From Candidatus Thorarchaeota archaeon MP11T_1 (GTDB lineage Archaea; Asgardarchaeota; Thorarchaeia; Thorarchaeales; Thorarchaeaceae): 6,081 bases of DNA. Below are positions 1 to 5,397 of the stretch, in pieces. Both the position numbers and the translations under genes were made by a program. Every line of letters begins with the position of its first letter. Within the stretch, counting starts at the first letter, position 1. Location of the stretch: assembly GCA_002825515.1 (NCBI GenBank), contig PJET01000034.1, forward strand, positions 1-6,081, given 5' to 3'. The notes below the pieces were generated by a model. The model saw nothing but the letters and a program-made list of their open reading frames with translations. It had not been told where the DNA came from and made no database searches.

Positions 1-1
1 C

Positions 2-598
2 CCAGAAAAACACGACATCATCGAACTCTGCTTCTGGCGAATAGGAGATGAAGAGTCTAAAACTTGGTGGCTAGCACCTTTATCTCCAGAGAATATCGAA
101 GACGAGGCTTTGAATATCAATAAGCATCTTCGGGAAGATATTCTGCATCAAACAGAAGATGGAAAAGCCAAGTACAAACATCCATCTGAAGTTCTTCCAG
201 AGATAGAAATGTGGCTGATGGAAGATGGCGCGGCTGCGGAAGAGCGCGTATTCATTGGTCAAAATCCGATGTTCGACTACGAATTCCTTCTTGCGTTATG
301 GCGGAAGCTTGGAGCGGAAGATGATTTTCCTTTTGGATATTGGATAGAGGAAAAGGGGCGGAAGCGTAACCAAGGGTACATCATCGATACGATGCAACTA
401 GCTCGGTTGATTGATGTTTGCACAGGAAAGAAACGTGCGCGATATGGTCTAGGAGCTTTGGTCAAGGACTTCAGCGTCACACGAGCACAGGCACACAGAG
501 CTGACGGTGACGTGAAGATGACTAAGGAACTCTTCGAGAAGATCTATGCGGTACTACACGATCCGCTAGTTGAAGCATTCAATGAGGCATACAAATGA
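2..598 (+). CDS. DnaQ-like DEDDh 3'-5' exonuclease, 5' end missing
   Basis: The frame is open to the left edge of the window, so the gene is truncated at its N-terminus; about 198 residues are visible. The family removes nucleotides from 3' ends using two metal ions (proofreading subunit epsilon, RNase T, oligoribonuclease). Visible motifs: a PEKHDIIEL stretch typical of the strand after the first catalytic block, Exo II as GQNPMFDYEFL around 265-297, and Exo III as AHRADGDV around 490-513, giving the H-x-A-x-x-D pattern of the DEDDh class. The Exo I D-x-E pair would lie just upstream of the window. The TTG at 110 is not a likely start because conserved sequence precedes it. The stop overlaps the next start as ATGA. 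The likely role is phage nucleic-acid processing or nucleotide salvage; whether the substrate is DNA or RNA cannot be told. Confidence 0.85.
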   Translation, partial: PEKHDIIELCFWRIGDEESKTWWLAPLSPENIEDEALNINKHLREDILHQTEDGKAKYKHPSEVLPEIEMWLMEDGAAAEERVFIGQNPMFDYEFLLALWRKLGAEDDFPFGYWIEEKGRKRNQGYIIDTMQLARLIDVCTGKKRARYGLGALVKDFSVTRAQAHRADGDVKMTKELFEKIYAVLHDPLVEAFNEAYK

Positions 599-885
599 CT
601 AAATCAAACTTACCTCCTAGAATTGGTATCAATAGAGATACCTATGAGCTAAATGGTGATTTAGAGGGACATAGCCTCGATCATCGCTGTGATGCTGGCG
701 AAATAAAGTACGCCCAAGGATCAATCTGGCTTCCACGAGACTTCTTTAATGAATATCTGAAGTATAAGGAAGAGGGAGCAGATTTGTGGTGGTACAGAAG
801 CAATATGCCCCTTTGCGGCACTAGCGGATATGCCATTGTACTAGGCGAGTTCGTACTTAGGTATGCCCCGCTTGTAATGCACTAA
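595..885 (+). CDS. hypothetical protein, 96 aa
   Basis: I do not recognise this family. The ATG at 595 overlaps the upstream stop (ATGA) and has a GAGG at 584-587 with normal spacing, which supports this start. The product is soluble-looking and acidic, with aromatic patches (SIWLPRDFF, DLWWYRS) and two histidine/cysteine-containing stretches (HSLDHRCD near residues 26-33, PLCGTSGY near 72-79). It has no transmembrane segment and no recognisable catalytic motif. Its place between the exonuclease and a small membrane protein, with overlaps on both sides, argues for a real gene in the same transcript. It is probably a lineage-specific phage accessory protein. Confidence 0.7.
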   Translation: MTKSNLPPRIGINRDTYELNGDLEGHSLDHRCDAGEIKYAQGSIWLPRDFFNEYLKYKEEGADLWWYRSNMPLCGTSGYAIVLGEFVLRYAPLVMH

Positions 886-1079
886 TGATCTACGTATTAC
901 TAGTTCTCTTACTTTTATTTCTCATATATTTTGTTGGGAATTTTGCTCTTCTTGTTTCTACTTGGATGGGATTAACTCTCATTGAAACCAAAATGGTAGT
1001 TACAGGATATGGTGTTTCTGTTTTCATTGCTCTGGTTGTATGGGCTCTACTAGATAAGAGTAGAAAACATGGAAGTTAG
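885..1079 (+). CDS. small two-helix membrane protein, 64 aa
   Basis: The start is coupled to the previous stop in a TAATG arrangement (883-887), and no clear Shine-Dalgarno is visible, so expression probably depends on translational re-initiation. Two hydrophobic segments are plain: residues about 2-28 (Leu/Val/Phe-rich, starting straight after the initiator Met) and about 38-56. A short polar loop (LIETK) joins them and a basic tail (DKSRKHGS) follows, consistent with a hairpin in the inner membrane with a cytoplasmic C-terminus. It could be a holin-like, superinfection-exclusion or host-takeover membrane protein. It is not beside a recognisable endolysin, so a holin call is not supported. 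The last 11 nt overlap the following gene. Confidence 0.65.
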   Translation: MIYVLLVLLLLFLIYFVGNFALLVSTWMGLTLIETKMVVTGYGVSVFIALVVWALLDKSRKHGS

Positions 1080-1368
1080 CAAAATATGGCATCTTGTTGT
1101 ACACAAGAGTAAGAAACCATATGATGTCTATATTGGCAGACCATCCCGATGGGGAAATCCATTCTCTCACAAAGAGGGCACATTAGCAGAGTTCAAAGTC
1201 GAGTCGCGAGCAGAAGCTATAGAACGATATGAAGAATGGATTCGATCTCAGCCAGAGAAAATAGCCGAAATCAAGAGAGAGTTAAAGGGAAAAGTGCTGG
1301 GTTGTTGGTGTTCACCTAAGCTTTGTCATGGTCACGTTCTAGCTTGGATAGCTAATGAAGAAGAATGA
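1069..1368 (+). CDS. DUF4326 family protein, 99 aa
   Basis: The protein has the two signatures of the DUF4326 family, which is frequent in phages and mobile elements: YIGRPSRWGNPF at residues 21-32 and CWCSPKLCHGHVL at 79-91, linked by a helical section containing AIERYEEW. Family members usually end the second motif as CHGD; here the Asp is His89. Length is normal for a stand-alone member. The biochemical function of the family is not established to my knowledge; the conserved Cys and His residues suggest metal binding or a catalytic cysteine, which is inference. The ATG at 1069 lies inside the end of the upstream membrane-protein gene and the stop overlaps the next start as ATGA, so it belongs to the coupled cluster. 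Confidence 0.85.
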   Translation: MEVSKIWHLVVHKSKKPYDVYIGRPSRWGNPFSHKEGTLAEFKVESRAEAIERYEEWIRSQPEKIAEIKRELKGKVLGCWCSPKLCHGHVLAWIANEEE

Positions 1369-2240
1369 GAATACTATTCGGTTCAGGTAACTTTGCAGGC
1401 TCCAATCTTATGGTGTCTAGGTTCTTGCAGAACGCACCGGACCACGAGATTCGTGTAGCTGCTTACTACCGGAACCACAAATACCTACATTCTATTGATT
1501 GGTGTTTAGATGCCTTACATAATACAAAAGTAGGGGATAGAAACTATTTCAAGGAGAATCACGGACAGGTTGGCCCGCACATTAATCATGAGATGGCAGA
1601 TCTCATTATCAATGATCTTCTAGAATGGCAGCCAGAATTGGTAATTAGCGATTGTGAACACTTCACTGCCATGGTAGCAAAAGCTCTGGAAGTGCCTCTT
1701 TGGTACTGTAGCGCCATGCTCCAAATACTTGGAATAGATCACGATCGTAAAGAAATCAATTCAAAGATCTTTGATACCACTAAAGTGTATCTTGATTCTC
1801 TACCCACCGCGGATGCCTACCTAGTATATTCTCCCCTTTGTGATATATCTTCTAGGCCATTTTTAAAGAAAGGTTTTGAATGGGTTCGTCCTTATTCTGT
1901 AGTAGGAGGCGAAACCACCAGTGTTGATTTAGAGATAATCCAGAAGGCTTTACCTAAGGGCGCGATACTAACAACTGGCGAGACGAGTTTCGTTTCTGAC
2001 TGTTTGTACACAGGAAGACCAATATTTGTTAGTCCCAATCCAGGTGAGGTGGAACAAGTGTTGAATGCCCAATTGATGGAGTGGTATGGGGCGGCACGGA
2101 ATCTGGGGAGACCACAAAATATTGACTTTGTAAAACGGCAAGTCGAGAAGCAGACCGTCCCACCGGTCCTTAGCATTCAAGCTTGGAGCCAGTTAGACGA
2201 GAGGTTGGAAAGGTATGCAAGGCAGAAGAGTAGCGCTTGA
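1365..2240 (+). CDS. GT-B-fold glycosyltransferase-like protein, 291 aa
   Basis: The N-terminus MRILFGSGNFAGSN is a Rossmann strand plus glycine-rich loop of the type that opens GT-B glycosyltransferases. The second half carries a donor-site-like block: TTGETSFVSDCLYTGRPIFV (residues 203-222) followed by PNPGEVEQVLNAQLMEWYGA (224-243). This parallels the 'G-H-x-T-x-x-E-A-L-x-x-G-K-P-x-L-V-x-P ... E-Q-x-x-N-A' pattern of UDP-sugar transferases, including the MJ1255-type proteins. The usual His of the G-H pair is replaced (GET), so either the donor site is unusual or the enzyme is divergent. It is somewhat shorter than many GT-B enzymes. The start overlaps the DUF4326 stop (ATGA) with GAAGAAG just upstream. 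Acceptor unknown: phage or host DNA bases, envelope glycans or a small molecule are all possible. Confidence 0.7.
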   Translation: MRILFGSGNFAGSNLMVSRFLQNAPDHEIRVAAYYRNHKYLHSIDWCLDALHNTKVGDRNYFKENHGQVGPHINHEMADLIINDLLEWQPELVISDCEHFTAMVAKALEVPLWYCSAMLQILGIDHDRKEINSKIFDTTKVYLDSLPTADAYLVYSPLCDISSRPFLKKGFEWVRPYSVVGGETTSVDLEIIQKALPKGAILTTGETSFVSDCLYTGRPIFVSPNPGEVEQVLNAQLMEWYGAARNLGRPQNIDFVKRQVEKQTVPPVLSIQAWSQLDERLERYARQKSSA

Positions 2241-2826
2241 TATTGGTAATGTTCTTTGCCATGTCGATGTAGTTGGTGAATTCTTCGATTATTTAGTCGA
2301 AGAAAAAATCATGAAAGACAGAGATCAGGCACATGAATTTGTTAGCGGAATTCAGTGCGGTCAAGATCTCGGTCTCTATAATATTCGACAGGGATTTTAC
2401 AAGTTCAATCCGCATCTCTCCAAAAATGTATTACAGAATATCCACGATAAATGGTTGGATATTGTAATTCCATCGGAAGAGATGCTTGATGTCCTAGATG
2501 AAGCTTTGGGCAAAGGATATAAAATAGCTTTGTTATCGAATATAGGCAAAGATCATTGCGCTGTTATTCGACAAAAGTGCGAATGCTTTAAGCACTGTTT
2601 ACAACATTTTTCATGTGAAGTGGGAGCACGTAAACCATCTAAATTATTCTATCAGAGTTTTCTACTACAGTATGGTTGGCCCAAAAATATTATGTTTCTG
2701 GATGATCGCCAAGAGAATATTGAAGCAGCGAAGGATTACTTCTTTGGTGTTCGATTTGATATGGAAGACTATGAGAGTGATAGTGAAGCAGCAGAAGTGT
2801 TGCGTAGGCATTTAGGATTGATTTGA
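2215..2826 (+). CDS. HAD-superfamily phosphatase, YihX-like, 203 aa
   Basis: All four HAD motifs are visible: motif I LDIGNVL with nucleophile Asp9, motif II ALLSN with Ser108, motif III Lys140 in GARKPSKLFY, and motif IV FLDDRQENIEAA with Asp163 and Asp164. Motif I has Gly11 where most HAD phosphatases have the general acid/base Asp. The same FDxGNV form occurs in YihX-type enzymes, which act on alpha-D-glucose-1-phosphate and related sugar phosphates, so it is a subfamily trait and not damage. The region between motifs I and II is helical, as expected for a C1 cap. The start lies 26 nt inside the glycosyltransferase gene, behind a purine-rich stretch (GAGGTTGGAAAGG, 2201-2213), so the two are likely co-translated and may act on related sugar metabolites. 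Confidence 0.85.
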   Translation: MQGRRVALDIGNVLCHVDVVGEFFDYLVEEKIMKDRDQAHEFVSGIQCGQDLGLYNIRQGFYKFNPHLSKNVLQNIHDKWLDIVIPSEEMLDVLDEALGKGYKIALLSNIGKDHCAVIRQKCECFKHCLQHFSCEVGARKPSKLFYQSFLLQYGWPKNIMFLDDRQENIEAAKDYFFGVRFDMEDYESDSEAAEVLRRHLGLI

Positions 2827-2845
2827 GCCGATATATCTCCAATGG

Positions 2846-3109
2846 ATGAGTAATTCAAACGTCATAGATCTTGCTGCTTGGAAAGCTGGGAATAAGGCGA
2901 AGAACCATTGGAGACCCATGCCGGATATCATACGACACAAAACATTATCTGTGAAAGAAGCACTTGAGTACATCGCCTTCGCTGTTTGGCATAGAGACTT
3001 ACCAAAAGGATTTGACGGAGAGATTACTTGTGAAATGAACGATGATGGTTCTATCGAAGTGTACGCCGTTGAAAAGAGTAAGGATAAAAAAGAAGAACCG
3101 CCTAACTAA
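2846..3109 (+). CDS. hypothetical protein, 87 aa
   Basis: Family not recognised. The N-terminus NVIDLAAWK resembles the short 'VIDhxxW' openings seen on many small phage and proteobacterial proteins, which is only a weak hint. The middle is helical (VKEALEYIAFAVWHRDL), followed by a hydrophilic beta-like section (GEITCEMNDDGSIEVYAVEK) and a lysine/glutamate-rich tail. No Shine-Dalgarno is evident in the 19-nt gap after the phosphatase gene. An ATG at 2842 is in another frame and stops after three codons, so the ATG at 2846 is the only sensible start. The tail reads into a 12-nt gap before the GP88-like gene. Confidence 0.6.
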   Translation: MSNSNVIDLAAWKAGNKAKNHWRPMPDIIRHKTLSVKEALEYIAFAVWHRDLPKGFDGEITCEMNDDGSIEVYAVEKSKDKKEEPPN

Positions 3110-3121
3110 GAAAGCAGCAAA

Positions 3122-3964
3122 ATGTCAACAACATATGTGTACACCGAAGTTCCAGTAGGTGACGGTTTAACTCTATACGTAGATGGCAACAGCAAGATTA
3201 CCGTAGGGAATGGAAGCTACGAGGAGCCAAAACCCAACGCCCTGAGTCTTCCTCACATTTCTACTTGTCCCGGTGCAACTTCACAATGCATGGCTGTATG
3301 TTATGTATATGGCTTACAGAAGAATGCACCTGAAGTATACAAGAAGTACATGCAAAATGAAAGGGTAATTCACCATATTTTGATGACCAACCCTTCGATG
3401 ATGCGTTCTGCTGAAGTATTCGGAAATTGGATATCTAAAAACTGTCCTGATGGCTTCCGCTGGCATGTTTCAGGGGATGTTATGAACGCCCGTCATGCGA
3501 TGTGGATTTCTAAAGTAGCGGCATATTCACCCCATGTTCGGCATTGGATCTACACCAGATCTCTAGAACTTATTCCTCAGTTACTCTTGTGTGAGAACTT
3601 CGCTGTTAACATATCCGCGGATGCTGACAACTATGCTGAGGCCCGTAAATGTGAGATGGTATTCGGCGGGCGTATTTGTTACCTAACTCGCGATGGTTCC
3701 ATTCCAGATGATCTGAAGAGCGGAGAGGTAATCTTTCCCGATTATCTATTACGTGGACGCGACATGGACAAACCTACTGAACATGAATGGTGGAAAGGGC
3801 TTTCTACAAAGCACAAGCGAATGGTATGTCCCGCTGATTTCTTTGGTCAGAGCGAACAGCATCGTTGCGGACCCTGCAAGAAATGTCTGTTTCCCGTAAC
3901 CGATATCAGAGCTATCGAAACTCGCAGATTCGATATTCGAGAATCCGAATCCGTCAACATCTGA
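3122..3964 (+). CDS. GP88-like phage protein with two cysteine clusters, 280 aa
   Basis: The protein resembles the 'gene product 88' family of phage proteins: an N-terminal beta-rich part with LSLPHISTCPGATSQC then VCYVYGL (Cys49, Cys56, Cys60), followed by VYKKYMQNE, a typical combination in that family. A second cluster sits near the C-terminus: Cys236 in VCPADFFG and Cys249, Cys252, Cys255 in RCGPCKKC. The central part contains WHVSGDVMNARHAMWI, a strand-loop-helix that could be part of a TIM-barrel-like or radical-enzyme-like fold. Seven cysteines in this pattern suggest zinc or an iron-sulfur cluster; that is inference, and no CxxxCxxC radical-SAM signature is present in canonical order. 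The biochemical role is unknown. The gene ends the leftward + cluster and has only a weak AAGAAAG-type ribosome site. Confidence 0.7.
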   Translation: MSTTYVYTEVPVGDGLTLYVDGNSKITVGNGSYEEPKPNALSLPHISTCPGATSQCMAVCYVYGLQKNAPEVYKKYMQNERVIHHILMTNPSMMRSAEVFGNWISKNCPDGFRWHVSGDVMNARHAMWISKVAAYSPHVRHWIYTRSLELIPQLLLCENFAVNISADADNYAEARKCEMVFGGRICYLTRDGSIPDDLKSGEVIFPDYLLRGRDMDKPTEHEWWKGLSTKHKRMVCPADFFGQSEQHRCGPCKKCLFPVTDIRAIETRRFDIRESESVNI

Positions 3965-4042
3965 ATTACAATAAATTACATTTCTCATAGGGATACCAGG
4001 GTATGTGTGAGTGTAAGACTTACAACAGCTTACAGGAGAATA
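3965..4042 (+). promoter_or_regulatory. leader of the lipoprotein gene with paired TTACA repeats
   Basis: The gap holds four TTACA copies at 3966-3970, 3976-3980, 4020-4024 and 4030-4034. They form two pairs, each with a 10-bp offset, about one DNA helical turn. A short palindrome GTAAG-A-CTTAC spans 4013-4023. TACAAT at 3967-3972 is one base from a sigma70 -10 box, but no matching -35 is visible. The arrangement could be an operator for a dimeric or tetrameric regulator, or a promoter for a late or middle transcript; a chance origin is also possible in AT-rich DNA. Confidence 0.25.
4034..4038 (+). promoter_or_regulatory. Shine-Dalgarno AGGAG deciding the lipoprotein start
   Basis: AGGAG lies 4 nt before the ATG at 4043. 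It is the clearest ribosome-binding site in the window, and it selects this ATG over the in-frame GTG at 4007, which has no such site and would put charged residues in front of the signal peptide. Confidence 0.7.
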
Positions 4043-4237
4043 ATGAGAAATCTTATCTTTGTAGCACTACTGAGTGCTTTGGTATTCATTGGATGTGAAG
4101 ACAAGAAGAAGGCTACTGGAGACGCGGTAACCGCAGGATCTGCTGGTGCAGTTACATCAGCTTCTGCTGGTGCAGCTGGCACTCCTGCTCCTGGCGGATC
4201 TGCTGGGAATCCAGATGGCGGAGACGGAGGAGAGTAA
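4043..4237 (+). CDS. small Gly/Ala-rich lipoprotein, 64 aa
   Basis: The start gives a compact lipoprotein signal: MRNL, a hydrophobic core (IFVALLSALV), then a lipobox-like FIGC with the acceptor at Cys17. After the cysteine come Glu-Asp and a lysine-rich spot (CEDKKK). Asp at the +2 position would favour inner-membrane retention in enterobacteria; here +2 is Glu and +3 Asp, so localisation is uncertain. The remaining 40 or so residues are almost only Ala, Gly, Ser, Thr and Pro with acidic residues at the end, and are probably unstructured. They are built from repeats starting SAGA or SAGN. Phage lipoproteins of this size include superinfection-exclusion proteins (T5 Llp type) and Rz1-like spanins. 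The lack of an Rz partner and of a Pro-rich body argues against a spanin. Confidence 0.7.
   Translation: MRNLIFVALLSALVFIGCEDKKKATGDAVTAGSAGAVTSASAGAAGTPAPGGSAGNPDGGDGGE
4136..4207 (+). repeat. in-frame short repeats in the lipoprotein gene
   Basis: TCTGCTGGTGCAG occurs exactly at 4139-4151 and 4163-4175 (24-nt offset, 8 codons). The shorter GGATCTGCTGG occurs at 4136-4146 and 4196-4206 (60-nt offset). TCTGCTGG thus recurs at 4139, 4163 and 4199, always in the same reading frame and encoding Ser-Ala-Gly. This suggests repeat-slippage growth of the Gly/Ala-rich tail. Confidence 0.75.
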
Positions 4238-4267
4238 GATAATGGTGGCCTTTCGGTCACCATTATC
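4238..4267. terminator. hairpin between convergent genes, possible bidirectional terminator
   Basis: The arms 4238-4250 (GATAATGGTGGCC) and 4255-4267 (GGTCACCATTATC) pair over 13 bp with a single G-T wobble around the loop TTTC. It sits exactly between the stop of the lipoprotein gene and the stop of the opposing hydrolase gene, overlapping the latter by 2 nt. Neither strand has a convincing U-run afterwards, so intrinsic termination may be weak, or the hairpin may protect both 3' ends or work with Rho or a phage factor. Confidence 0.6.
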
Positions 4268-5144
4268 ACCAATCACTAAGATTCAACCGCATAACATCTC
4301 CGATACCGCGCATGATTGAGTTATGCTGTTCCTTTAACTGTTTCAGGGGGACATTTCCCTGATCATACATTTGATAAATATTGATGCCTCCACGGCTTTT
4401 CTGGGAGACGGGTTGTGTTTCAGATCCGGGCTGCCAAGAAACCTGAGTAGATTCTACCCCTAAGTTCTCAGCTAGTTTATTCGCTGCTTCTGTAGTACTC
4501 TGATACTTCACAGGGTCGATAGCTGAGTGCACAACTACGAGTTTCTTAGCAGGATCTCCGGCAATATTGTTTTCTTGTGCCCACTCCTGAATCTGTTTTT
4601 CACCGTGCATAGCGTCGTACATACCGATGTATGATGGTTCGACTGGATAGTTCTTCTCTTTCAGAATTTGGTTTACAGCACCACTTCCACCAGAGAAGGC
4701 GCTCATTCCCCATTTGCCAAGCTTAGCTTCTGGTATTTTCTTTGCTAGATAGCTCTGTATGGTTCCTAGAATCTTACTTACGAAATCTCCACGCTTAGCT
4801 TTGGAATATGACTTGGCAAAATCGCCAGTGAATTGTTTTCCACCAGCCTCATTCGCTGTAACCACTATGGTGTTAAGACCCGACTTAGCTAAATGCGAAG
4901 CTGAGCTTTTGAAGTGGATAACAACATTGTATGTTTTGGTTTCTGGATTGACGGCATTCGCTGGGATGTAAATCTGCGCACCGGGAATGGTCAAAGTGGT
5001 TTCGTACTGCGTAGGTTTGGCTGGCTCGACCGCAGGACCAGCTTCTTGAAGATGCTTTTTTACCTCTTCGGTAATTATACCTGCTTGTTTGTGGTGCAAA
5101 AATAGCAGTCTTTGAAATGCTAGAGTACGAAATTCTTGGTCCAT
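4266..5144 (-). CDS. putative alpha/beta-hydrolase-like serine hydrolase, 292 aa
   Basis: With the ATG at 5144 (complement) the protein starts MDQEFRTLAFQRLLF. A short helical, proline-containing N-terminal part (1-50) precedes a hydrolase-like core: YNVVIHFKS (72-80, possible oxyanion region), GLNTIVVTANEAGG (89-102), and GMSAFSGGSGAV (146-157), which has the look of a nucleophile elbow with Ser151. Asp177 (MYDAMHG), His206 (VVVHSAID) and His274 (EQHNSIM) are candidates for the rest of the triad. The canonical G-x-S-x-G is altered to A-F-S-G-G, so activity is uncertain. There is no signal peptide. The frame stays open upstream to 5444, but that part is antisense to the zinc-ribbon gene and reads as low-quality, Ser/Arg-rich sequence, so I exclude it. 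Possible substrates are envelope lipids or esters; a tail-fibre deacetylase role is also possible. Confidence 0.55.
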   Translation of the reverse strand: MDQEFRTLAFQRLLFLHHKQAGIITEEVKKHLQEAGPAVEPAKPTQYETTLTIPGAQIYIPANAVNPETKTYNVVIHFKSSASHLAKSGLNTIVVTANEAGGKQFTGDFAKSYSKAKRGDFVSKILGTIQSYLAKKIPEAKLGKWGMSAFSGGSGAVNQILKEKNYPVEPSYIGMYDAMHGEKQIQEWAQENNIAGDPAKKLVVVHSAIDPVKYQSTTEAANKLAENLGVESTQVSWQPGSETQPVSQKSRGGINIYQMYDQGNVPLKQLKEQHNSIMRGIGDVMRLNLSDW

Positions 5145-5235
5145 GTTGATATCCGAAAATATTGCAAGTCGAGGATTTTTGGCTCGCAGATTCATTCCTG
5201 TGGTCTTTGACGAAGTAACGAAACAAGTGGTAATT
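5145..5235. promoter_or_regulatory. divergent intergenic region between hydrolase and zinc-ribbon/PARP genes
   Basis: These 91 bp separate two divergent genes and should hold both promoters if each is transcribed on its own. I see no good paired -35/-10 boxes on either strand. The best fragment is TTGACG at 5207-5212 on the + strand, but a matching -10 would fall on the start codon. A phage-specific promoter or read-through from outside the window is possible. Confidence 0.3.
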
Positions 5236-5394
5236 ATGGCTAGAAAAGGATTGCTCTTGCCGTACTGCCCGGAATGTGGTATGTTCCTGGACCTGGATAC
5301 CGAAGCCCTGGCCGGAAAATGCGATACCTGCGGGGCAAGATTCCTGATAGAAAACATACCCTGGCTCAAACGAGACGTACTTCCGAAAGCGTAG
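5236..5394 (+). CDS. zinc-ribbon protein, 52 aa
   Basis: The product has a clean four-cysteine zinc ribbon: CPECG (Cys11, Cys14), a 14-residue spacer, and CDTCG (Cys29, Cys32), flanked by LLLPY and ARFLIENIPWLKRDVLPKA. The spacing and the hydrophobic strands (MFLDLD, ARFLIEN) resemble the ribbons of TFIIS/RPB9/RPA12 type RNA-polymerase-associated proteins and many archaeal or phage ribbons; homology to a specific one is not shown. I start at the ATG at 5236, because the longer in-frame ORF from 5143 runs through the divergent spacer with no motif. It lies in the same frame as the ATG of the following PARP-like gene, with only TAG plus three bases between them. It may bind DNA, RNA or protein as a partner of that enzyme. 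Confidence 0.7.
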   Translation: MARKGLLLPYCPECGMFLDLDTEALAGKCDTCGARFLIENIPWLKRDVLPKA

Positions 5395-5397
5395 CAA

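Noticed and set aside
1892..2180. - strand ORFs within the glycosyltransferase gene
   Set aside because: They lie opposite the conserved donor-site region and encode Ser/Pro/Cys-rich sequence without motifs, typical of antisense shadows.
4007..4042. GTG start for the lipoprotein at 4007
   Set aside because: It has no Shine-Dalgarno and would place Arg-containing polar residues before the signal peptide; the ATG at 4043 has AGGAG and gives a textbook signal length.
5143..5235. Longer start of the zinc-ribbon gene at 5143
   Set aside because: The extra residues run through the divergent spacer and overlap the opposing start codon, with no motif. MARKGLLLPYCPECG from 5236 is a natural beginning.
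5207..5236. Sigma70 promoter TTGACG / TAATTA
   Set aside because: The -10 match is poor, and transcription would start inside the coding region beyond the ATG at 5236.
5392..5397. Amber (TAG) recoding that would fuse the zinc ribbon to the PARP-like protein
   Set aside because: The 64-aa membrane-protein gene also ends in TAG, at a position that fits a normal overlap with DUF4326, so there is no sign of genome-wide amber reassignment. Local read-through cannot be excluded.
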